Shown here: positions 7,081-13,653 of the stretch, piece by piece
Numbering within the stretch: position 1 is the first letter of the stretch
Layout: each line of letters starts with the position of its first letter
Source: Candidatus Cloacimonadota bacterium
Lineage (GTDB): Bacteria; Cloacimonadota; Cloacimonadia; Cloacimonadales; TCS61
DNA: 14,797 bases
Assembly: GCA_030638385.1 (NCBI GenBank)
Contig: DAOWES010000111.1
Location: 1-14,797, forward strand
Direction of reading: 5' to 3'
Made by a program: the position numbers and the translations under genes
The notes under the pieces: model-generated
The model's input: only the letters and a program-made list of their open reading frames with translations
The model's database searches: none
What the model was told of the DNA's origin: nothing

Positions 7081-9210
7081 ATGCAAAAAAAAATAATCTA
7101 TCTTACATTATTTCTGATGATTTTCCAGGCGGCGTCAGCCAAAGTTGGTCTGGTTTTAAGTGGGGGAGGAGCACGTGGTTTTGCTCACGTGGGAGTATTG
7201 AAAGTTATCGATGAACTTAATATAAAAATAGATTATATCGCCGGGACAAGTATTGGCGCAGTGGTTGGAGCTTTGTATGCTCAAGGTTATTCTGCTATCG
7301 AGATAGAAGAAATCCTACTTAACGATTATTTCGAAGATGTAATTGAAGGTAAAATTAGTCGCGAAGATCTTTATATTGGTGAAAAGAGATGGCTTCTTTC
7401 ATCCAATTATTATTTCGATATTTCAGAAAACTTCACACCTAAATTACCTAGATCATTATTCTTGGGAAATCGTCTAACAAATAAATTTTTCCAATATTAT
7501 TTCCCAAGTACAGATTGTAATGATTTTGATGATTTGCATGTTCCTTTTCGCACTGTTGCTACTGATATTGTAACCGGAGAGAAAAAAGTTTTTGATTCCG
7601 GTAGTCTTCATGAAGCAGTAAGGGCTTCTGCTTCGGTACCTTCGTTAATTGCGCCATTTGAGCTTGAGAATAAACTCTATGTTGATGGCGGTGTACGGGC
7701 GAATTTTCCCACAGAAGTTGTGAGGGAGATGGGCGCTGATATCGTGATTGGAATTCGGGTGAATACCGGTTTGAAAGAGGAAGATGAACTTAACTCTCTT
7801 TTGCAAATTTACGACCAAACGCTGAATATTAGCATCGCCGACAATGTGGGACAATCTTTAAAATTGTGCGATATTCTTATTCAACCTAAATTAGAGGATA
7901 TTAATGTCTCCGATTTTAAGATGAGAAATGAAATAATTTCTCTTGGAGAATGTGCGGCACGAGAACAAGTTGAACAATTAAATGAATTAGCTAAAAATAG
8001 CCGACCTTATTTGAAAAAAAATCTTGAGAATATGACTTTTGGTAAAATTGAAGTTGAAGGAAATTCGCATCTTAGTTCTACTAAAGTGCGTGAATTTGTG
8101 GGGTTGAAAAAGGATATAGCTTATTCTTGTGAAGACATTTGTGATGCGATTGAGCATGCCTATTGTTCAAAGTTGTTTGATGTTATTTATCCAACCATAG
8201 AAAGTAAAAATAACATAAATATATTAACTCTGAAGATTTTGGAAGCGAAGCGGAAAAAAGTGGGAGTTGGTATAGTTTATGATAATGAAGATGAACTTGT
8301 GCTGGGTGCCACTCTGGAATTAAATAATGTATTGCAAAGAAATTCTAAACTGTTGGTAAATTTGAAAATTGGTGGTAAGCAAGAGTTAAATGTGGATTAT
8401 GTGAAGAATTTTGGTAAGCTTTATGGAGCATATTATAGATTATTCCCTTATGTTAGAGAATCTATTATCTATTCTTACAATGAAAATCATGAAAAAGAGA
8501 ATAGTGTGTTGTCTTTGGAATCCGGTGGTACATTGGGCGTGGGCTTTTTTGCCGAAGATGCTATTATTGCAGAATTCTATGGATTTGGATTGCATAATCG
8601 ATTGTATCGCCATATTGCCGAATTTGAAGATACTGATTTTGTTAGCAGTGGGTTTGGCTTAAAATTATATCATGAAAGTTTGGATGATGTATTGTTTCCT
8701 ACGCGTGGAGGAAGTATCTTTGCCAAGTTATCAGTTAGTCGAAAAGAATTATTCAGCGAATTTAACACGTCTAAATTTTATTCAAAGATATCGCTTATAA
8801 TCCCTTTTAATAGCCTCTCTTTCAAATATGGGTGGGAGTATGGTGTCTCTTGGCATGAAGAAAGTTTGCAATTCGATCAATTTTATATTGGAGGAATTGA
8901 TAGCTTTTTGGGGTTATTTCAAAATGAAATGAACGCTCCTGTTTTCCATGTTAATACTTTGGCGTTGATTTTCCAGCCAACCAAAAACTTCTTTATAGAT
9001 CTTCAGTATAATCTTCTCAATTTGGGAGAAAAAAGCGAATTATTACCTTCTGGTGATAAATATATTTATAGTGGATATGGAATTAAATTTGGTTATAAAA
9101 CAAGATTAATGCCACTTCGGGGAGCACTTGGATTTGATGAAGATTTCAATAGATATCTTTATCTATCCGTAGGTTACGAATTTGACGAATTTTTCTTTTC
9201 CCGCAAATAA
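7081..9210 (+). CDS. Patatin-like phospholipase with POTRA and outer-membrane barrel (type Vd autotransporter, PlpD-like)
   Basis: The 709-residue product begins with a signal peptide (basic MQKK, hydrophobic core, likely cut after ASA at residue 20). A patatin domain follows at once: oxyanion loop SGGGARG (27-33), nucleophile Ser57 in GTSIG, and the Asp of the Ser-Asp dyad in DGG (D202), all present, so lipid acyl hydrolase activity is expected. Residues about 318-392 look like one POTRA domain (FGKIEVEGNSHLSSTKVREF), and about 393-709 is rich in alternating beta strands with a PTRGG turn, as in Omp85-type 16-stranded barrels. This architecture and length match PlpD of Pseudomonas and FplA of Fusobacterium, whose patatin is exported through or displayed by its own barrel. 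The final residues do not end in Phe but keep aromatic-rich strands. Start: ATG with GGAG 7 bases upstream. It sits just after the hppA terminator, so how it is transcribed is unclear. Confidence 0.9.
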   Translation: MQKKIIYLTLFLMIFQAASAKVGLVLSGGGARGFAHVGVLKVIDELNIKIDYIAGTSIGAVVGALYAQGYSAIEIEEILLNDYFEDVIEGKISREDLYIGEKRWLLSSNYYFDISENFTPKLPRSLFLGNRLTNKFFQYYFPSTDCNDFDDLHVPFRTVATDIVTGEKKVFDSGSLHEAVRASASVPSLIAPFELENKLYVDGGVRANFPTEVVREMGADIVIGIRVNTGLKEEDELNSLLQIYDQTLNISIADNVGQSLKLCDILIQPKLEDINVSDFKMRNEIISLGECAAREQVEQLNELAKNSRPYLKKNLENMTFGKIEVEGNSHLSSTKVREFVGLKKDIAYSCEDICDAIEHAYCSKLFDVIYPTIESKNNINILTLKILEAKRKKVGVGIVYDNEDELVLGATLELNNVLQRNSKLLVNLKIGGKQELNVDYVKNFGKLYGAYYRLFPYVRESIIYSYNENHEKENSVLSLESGGTLGVGFFAEDAIIAEFYGFGLHNRLYRHIAEFEDTDFVSSGFGLKLYHESLDDVLFPTRGGSIFAKLSVSRKELFSEFNTSKFYSKISLIIPFNSLSFKYGWEYGVSWHEESLQFDQFYIGGIDSFLGLFQNEMNAPVFHVNTLALIFQPTKNFFIDLQYNLLNLGEKSELLPSGDKYIYSGYGIKFGYKTRLMPLRGALGFDEDFNRYLYLSVGYEFDEFFFSRK

Positions 9211-9250
9211 AATAGTTGTAAAAGTTGATGCTAGCAAACAGGGCGTTTAA

Positions 9251-9299
9251 TTGCCAATTTTTTCTTGCAAGATTTTGTTCCAATAATTTTTTTGCCAAT
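9251..9299 (+). repeat. Direct repeat TTGCCAAT upstream of lon
   Basis: The 8-mer TTGCCAAT occurs at 9251-9258 and 9292-9299, 41 bases apart, close to four helical turns. Both lie in the 146-base gap between the patatin gene and lon, beside T-rich tracts and followed by three AAATTT-type repeats (9302-9317). This could be a pair of regulator sites for lon, but chance in AT-rich DNA is possible. I see no CIRCE heat-shock element here and no convincing -10/-35 pair. Confidence 0.3.
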
Positions 9300-9356
9300 G
9301 TAAATTTAAATTTAAATAGTGATAATATATGAATAATAGTAAAAAAGAGGATTTTT

Positions 9357-11690
9357 ATGAATATAAATAATGAGAATAAGAGGTATCCTGTTGTTCCGAT
9401 GCGGGATGTGATAATATTTCCTCAAACAATCATTCCTTTACTGGTAGGCCGTGATGCTTCCAAAGAGGCTGTGGAAAGAGCTCTAAATGAGGATCGTAAG
9501 ATTTTGTGCGTTTCTCAGAAGAGTTTTGTTGAATCTGATGAAGATCCCAAAGCAAAAGATATTTATCGAGTTGGAACAATCTGTAATATCATCCAAGATC
9601 TAAAATTACCTGATGGAACTATTCGTCTTTTGGTAGAAGGTGAAAAGCGGGTTAAGGTCGAAAAATTTGTTCGTACTGCAAATTGTTTATTAGCGGAAAT
9701 TTATTTTTCAGATAAAAAACTACCTAAAAATACCATTGAGTTAGAAGCACTTTTAAGAGCTTTTAAAAAGAAATTTAAATTATACATTAATTTGAATAAA
9801 TCGATCCCGAATTCGGCTAATATTCCAATTGAAGAAGATGTGAAGGTTGAGGAATTTTTGTATTCTGTTTTGGCAAATATGCAAGCAGAAATTGGCAAAA
9901 AGCAAAAGATATTTGAACTGGATTCTGTAGAAGAATCAATAAAGATTTTGTATCGATTTGTGATGGAAGAGATAGAAATATTGCATTTGGAAAATAAAAT
10001 AGATTCTACAGTTAAACATAAATTAAATAAGATGCAGCGAGATTATTATCTCACCGAACAACTTGATGCCATTAACAAAGAATTGGGGATTTCCAAAGCG
10101 GAAAAGGCAGATTATTTGGAGCTCAAGGAGCAATTGGCGAAATTAGACTTATCTGATGAGGCGAGAAAAAAAGCTGATGAAGAGTTAAATAAATTTGCCC
10201 GATTAAGTACTCATTCTCCGGAATATTCAGTAGTGCATACTTATCTGAAGTGGATAACTGAATTACCTTGGAAGAAACCGGATTTGAAAGAATTTGATCT
10301 GGTGCAGGCTAAGCAGACTTTGGATGAAGATCATTACGGTTTGGATAAAGTTAAAGAACAAATTATAGAATATTTAGCGGTTGTGAAGCTGGCAAAAAAG
10401 GTGAAGGGTCAAATATTGTGCTTTGTAGGGCCTCCGGGAGTTGGTAAAACATCCTTAGGTAAATCTATTGCAAAAGCGATGGATAGAGAATTTTTTCGAC
10501 TCTCTTTGGGTGGTGTTCGTGATGAAGCTGAAATTAGGGGACATCGTCGAACCTATGTGGGAGCTATGCCGGGAGTGATTATTCAAGGCTTGAAAAGAGT
10601 CGGTACTAAGAATCCACTGATCATGATGGATGAGATTGATAAGATGAGTAATGACTTCAGGGGCGATCCTGCTGCTGCTCTTTTGGAGGTTTTAGATCCT
10701 GAACAAAATGATACTTTCAGAGATCATTATCTTGATTTTAACTTCGATTTATCTCAGGTGATATTTATAACTACAGCAAATACGCTTAATTCAATTCCAC
10801 GTCCGCTATTAGATAGAATGGAAGTAATTGAATTACCCGGTTATACTGCTTATGAAAAGATTAATATTGCCACCAAGCATCTGGTTCCAAAAGTGATAAA
10901 AGAACATGATTTGGAAGATAAAATATCGCTAAAATATAATAAATCAGCGCTTGAACGTTTGATAAAAGAATATACGCGTGAAGCCGGTGTGCGTGGTTTG
11001 GAACGCCAGATTGCCAAAATTTTACGTAAAGTTGTAAGAAAATATTTGGAAGGTGATATTCCGAAGAGCTCTACTGTGAAGCAGGAAGATTTGGTGAAAT
11101 ATTTAGGTATTGCTAAACATCTCTATTCAGAAGTAAATCGTAAAGATCAAGTTGGAGTGGTAACCGGGCTGGCCTGGACGCAATTTGGTGGTGAAACTTT
11201 GCAGATTGAAGTGGTCAAGATGAAAGGAAGCGGTAAATTGAAGCTTACCGGACAACTTGGTGATGTGATGCAAGAATCTGCCCAGGCAGCATATAGTTAT
11301 GTGCGTTTACATGCCAAAGAATACGGCATTGATGAACAGTTTTATGAAAATATTGATCTGCATTTACATATTCCGGAAGGAGCTATCCCAAAAGATGGAC
11401 CTTCGGCCGGAGTTAGTATGACTTCTGCGATTGCTTCGGTTTTATCCGGAAAGAAGGTTGATCATGATTTGGCTATGACCGGTGAAATTTCTCTTTCCGG
11501 GAATGTATTGCCAATTGGTGGTTTGGCGGAAAAGCTGATTGCAGCTAAACGCTCAAAAATAAAAAATGTGATTATTCCTAGGAAAAATGAAGCAAGCCTT
11601 AGCGAGATTCAGGATGAGATTAAGAAAGGTCTTAATATTATCATGGTAGATAGGCTTTCTGAAGTTTTGGAATTTGCTTTAAAATCATGA
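9357..11690 (+). CDS. lon: ATP-dependent Lon protease
   Basis: The 777-residue product is full-length Lon, the hexameric cytoplasmic AAA+ serine protease that degrades misfolded and regulatory proteins. Residues about 11-205 are the N-terminal substrate-binding (LAN) domain, followed by a helical region. The AAA+ module has Walker A GPPGVGKTS (358-366), Walker B MMDEID (423-428) and a sensor/arginine-finger stretch TTANTLNSIPRPLLDRME. The protease domain has the catalytic Ser683 in PKDGPSAG and Lys726 in GGLAEK, 43 residues apart as in E. coli (S679/K722). The start is an ATG with GAGG 6 bases upstream, and conserved sequence (RYPVVPMRDVIIFP) begins a few residues in. The stop overlaps the start of the next gene by ATGA. 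No membrane segment is seen, so this is the bacterial LonA type. Heat-shock control is usual for lon, but no known heat-shock element is visible. Confidence 0.97.
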   Translation: MNINNENKRYPVVPMRDVIIFPQTIIPLLVGRDASKEAVERALNEDRKILCVSQKSFVESDEDPKAKDIYRVGTICNIIQDLKLPDGTIRLLVEGEKRVKVEKFVRTANCLLAEIYFSDKKLPKNTIELEALLRAFKKKFKLYINLNKSIPNSANIPIEEDVKVEEFLYSVLANMQAEIGKKQKIFELDSVEESIKILYRFVMEEIEILHLENKIDSTVKHKLNKMQRDYYLTEQLDAINKELGISKAEKADYLELKEQLAKLDLSDEARKKADEELNKFARLSTHSPEYSVVHTYLKWITELPWKKPDLKEFDLVQAKQTLDEDHYGLDKVKEQIIEYLAVVKLAKKVKGQILCFVGPPGVGKTSLGKSIAKAMDREFFRLSLGGVRDEAEIRGHRRTYVGAMPGVIIQGLKRVGTKNPLIMMDEIDKMSNDFRGDPAAALLEVLDPEQNDTFRDHYLDFNFDLSQVIFITTANTLNSIPRPLLDRMEVIELPGYTAYEKINIATKHLVPKVIKEHDLEDKISLKYNKSALERLIKEYTREAGVRGLERQIAKILRKVVRKYLEGDIPKSSTVKQEDLVKYLGIAKHLYSEVNRKDQVGVVTGLAWTQFGGETLQIEVVKMKGSGKLKLTGQLGDVMQESAQAAYSYVRLHAKEYGIDEQFYENIDLHLHIPEGAIPKDGPSAGVSMTSAIASVLSGKKVDHDLAMTGEISLSGNVLPIGGLAEKLIAAKRSKIKNVIIPRKNEASLSEIQDEIKKGLNIIMVDRLSEVLEFALKS

Positions 11691-11947
11691 ATTTTATAAC
11701 TAAAAGTGAAGAAACATTAAACGATGGAACTGTACGAATTCTGCTGGAAGTAAGAAAAGCGGAATTGATGTATGTGGTATATTTTTTGGAATCTTTTGAA
11801 GGATTTTGCAATTATACTACTCCTGTTCGTAAGGAACCATTTTTGCAGGTTGATGTTTCTCCCGATTTTGTCGATGATGTGAAGAAGATCTTGGCATTTA
11901 TGAAAGATTGGGAATTGAATTTTAAACCTACGATAAAAAAACATTAA
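11687..11947 (+). CDS. Small DUF4911-like protein, translationally coupled to lon
   Basis: This gene encodes 86 residues and its ATG shares four bases (ATGA) with the lon stop, a classic sign of termination-reinitiation coupling; no strong ribosome site of its own is seen. The sequence has no signal peptide, membrane segment or Cys pair. The core, from ILLEVRKAELMYVVYFLESFEG through FLQVDVSPDFVDDVKKIL, reads as beta-alpha-beta-beta-alpha and resembles, from memory, the DUF4911 family of small bacterial proteins of unknown function. The pattern of a strand, an ESFEG-like turn, then a strand and an acidic helix supports a small ACT/ferredoxin-like fold, which is inference. Codon use is like that of its neighbours. 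A link to Lon function is possible from coupling alone but has no direct evidence. A long hairpin about 70 bases downstream may end the transcript. Confidence 0.75.
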   Translation: MNFITKSEETLNDGTVRILLEVRKAELMYVVYFLESFEGFCNYTTPVRKEPFLQVDVSPDFVDDVKKILAFMKDWELNFKPTIKKH

Positions 11948-12019
11948 CTGTAGTTTTGGGAATTATCTTGTTTGGGTGTTTGGAAAGTTTTTAGAGCGAG
12001 CTCAGTTTTAGATAAAATT

Positions 12020-12057
12020 AATTTGCAGGTGATAATAGCTATTGTCGCCTGCAAATT
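12020..12057 (+). terminator. Long hairpin after the lon operon, possible terminator or 3' stabiliser
   Basis: Positions 12020-12036 pair with 12041-12057 in an unbroken 17-base-pair stem with an AGCT loop. Two pairs are U-G in the plus-strand RNA and would be A-C mismatches on the minus strand, so the structure is kept for plus-strand RNA. It begins 73 bases after the small gene's stop. The following GCGTTTTC is a weak T tract, so it may be a poor or Rho-assisted terminator, or a 3'-end protector. Confidence 0.55.
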
Positions 12058-12177
12058 GCGTTTTCAAACTAAAAAATTACAATTCATTTTACTGATTAGA
12101 AAGAACTCGGAGATGCGTAATTGCTTAGGGGCTAATACGTTATTCGTGCTGGAAGGTGGTTTGTTTATAGGGTTAAA

Positions 12178-12206
12178 TTGCTAGAATGAAATTATGGATA
12201 TATAAT
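12178..12206 (+). promoter_or_regulatory. Putative sigma70 promoter of rho
   Basis: TTGCTA (12178-12183) and a perfect TATAAT (12201-12206) are separated by exactly 17 bases. Transcription would start near 12213 and leave a leader of about 170 bases before the rho ATG. This is the best promoter match in the window. A long leader fits the autogenous attenuation known for rho in other bacteria. Confidence 0.6.
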
Positions 12207-12239
12207 GCAAATTCCAAATGAAACATTATTATCAATATA

Positions 12240-12255
12240 ATCTTAAGCCTAAGAT
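12240..12255 (+). repeat. Short hairpin in the predicted rho leader
   Basis: ATCTTA and TAAGAT pair perfectly around an AGCC loop (6 base pairs). No T run follows, so it is not an intrinsic terminator. It lies about 30 bases into the predicted leader and may be part of a regulatory fold, or chance. Confidence 0.3.
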
Positions 12256-12383
12256 AGAGTGCAGTTTATATTAACAAACCAGGTGTTGAAAACTACTTGA
12301 CACTTGAAAGGGTAAAATAATTTTCTTTTGAAAGAATTAATATTTAGTTAAAGTCAATTTTATGACAATTAAGGAGATAATAT

Positions 12384-13640
12384 ATGAACAATAAAAACTT
12401 GTTTGATATGAGTTTAGCCAACTTGAAAAAAGTAGCAGCAGAGAATGAGCTAACAAACTATCAAAATTTAAAAAAAGTAGAACTTATACAAAAGATACTT
12501 GAGATGAAAGTGATGCAGGAAGGATTAGCCTTTGTTACCGGTTGCTTAGAAATTATGGATGATGGATATGGTTTCCTTCGATTCTTAAAAAATAATTATA
12601 CTCACGGTAGGAATGATATTTATGTTTCCAGTTCTCAGATTAAAAAGTTTGGGTTAAAAAAAGGTAATATCGTATCCGGCCCGGCCAGAGCTCCCAAAGA
12701 CGATGAAAAATATTTTGCCTTAATTCGTGTAGATTCAGTTAATTATGAACATCCAAATTCAATGCTGGAAGTTAAACCATTTTCAAAATTAACTCCTTAC
12801 TATCCGGAAAATAGATTACATTTGGAAACAACTCCCAAAAATATTTCCACTAGAGTCATCGATCTATTCACTCCAATTGGTAAAGGCCAAAGGGGAGTAA
12901 TCGTGGCAGCACCAAGAACCGGTAAGACTGTATTAATGCAAAATATAGCAAACTCAATTCTTACCAATCATCCTGAAGTATATTTAATGGTGCTTTTGGT
13001 AGATGAGCGACCTGAAGAAGTTACTGAGATGAAGAAGACTTTGATCCCGGAAAATTCTGAAGTAATCAGCTCAACTTTTGATGAGCTTCATCATAATCAT
13101 ATTCAAGTAGCAGAAATGGCTTTGGAAAAGGCGAAAAGAATGGTTGAACTTGGTAAAGATGTGGTGATTATGCTTGATAGTATTACCCGATTGGCACGTG
13201 CTTATAATATGGCTTCTCCATCAAGTGGAAAAGTTCTCTCAGGTGGTCTTGATGCCAACTCTCTTCACCGTCCCAAACAATTCTTTGGCGCAGCCAGAAA
13301 TACCTTGGAAAGCGGTAGTTTAACTATTTTAGCAACAGCATTGGTAGATACAGGTAGCAGAATGGATCAGGTGATTTTTGAGGAATTCAAGGGAACCGGT
13401 AACATGGAATTGGTACTTGATCGCTCTATCAGTGATCTTAGAATGTATCCGGCAGTAGATTTGGTGAAATCCGGAACACGTCGCGAAGAACTTCTCTTGA
13501 GCAAAGAAGAGGTAAATCGTATGTTCGTATTGCGTAAATTCCTCAAGAACATGAGTCCTGTTCAAGGAATCGAAATGCTTCGCAATAAGATGGGTACTAC
13601 CAAAAATAATGCAGAATTTTTAAAAATGATGAGCAGGTAA
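12384..13640 (+). CDS. rho: Transcription termination factor Rho
   Basis: The 418-residue product matches the usual Rho length. Rho is the hexameric RNA-dependent ATPase that translocates along nascent RNA and releases RNA polymerase. Residues 1-45 form the N-terminal helical (Rho_N) domain. Residues about 47-120 form the cold-shock-like primary RNA site with RNP1 GYGFLR (61-66). The ATPase core has Walker A AAPRTGKT (175-182, Lys181), VDERPEEV (207-214), Walker B IMLDSITRLARAYN (262-275), the Q-loop SSGKVLSGG with Lys283, and the R-loop DTGSRMD (322-328, Arg326 in the place of E. coli Lys326). Many Rho proteins have PPKAGKT in Walker A; here it is APRTGKT, a tolerated variation. Bicyclomycin-contact residues seem largely kept. 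The ATG has an AAGGAG 7 bases upstream. The leader is about 170 bases. The next gene follows after 13 bases in the same operon. Confidence 0.97.
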   Translation: MNNKNLFDMSLANLKKVAAENELTNYQNLKKVELIQKILEMKVMQEGLAFVTGCLEIMDDGYGFLRFLKNNYTHGRNDIYVSSSQIKKFGLKKGNIVSGPARAPKDDEKYFALIRVDSVNYEHPNSMLEVKPFSKLTPYYPENRLHLETTPKNISTRVIDLFTPIGKGQRGVIVAAPRTGKTVLMQNIANSILTNHPEVYLMVLLVDERPEEVTEMKKTLIPENSEVISSTFDELHHNHIQVAEMALEKAKRMVELGKDVVIMLDSITRLARAYNMASPSSGKVLSGGLDANSLHRPKQFFGAARNTLESGSLTILATALVDTGSRMDQVIFEEFKGTGNMELVLDRSISDLRMYPAVDLVKSGTRREELLLSKEEVNRMFVLRKFLKNMSPVQGIEMLRNKMGTTKNNAEFLKMMSR

Positions 13641-13653
13641 TTGGAGAGGAAAT

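Larger units (their letters stand above)
11948..12383 (+). other. Non-coding region between the lon operon and rho
   Basis: I see no gene in these 436 bases. The longest frame (11972-12184, 70 codons from TTG) has no ribosome site, resembles nothing known and spans the hairpin at 12020-12057, so it is not called. The region holds that hairpin, a TTGCTA/TATAAT promoter at 12178-12206, a short hairpin ATCTTA-AGCC-TAAGAT at 12240-12255 inside the predicted rho leader, and a lone TTGACA at 12297-12302. Confidence 0.6.

Noticed and set aside
9211..9260. Possible terminator after the patatin gene (GGC/GCC followed by T6 near 9242-9262)
   Set aside because: Only three GC pairs can form around an 8-base loop, too weak to call.
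11972..12184. 70-codon plus-strand frame from TTG between the lon operon and rho
   Set aside because: It spans the 17-bp hairpin and part of the rho promoter, lacks a ribosome site and resembles nothing known.
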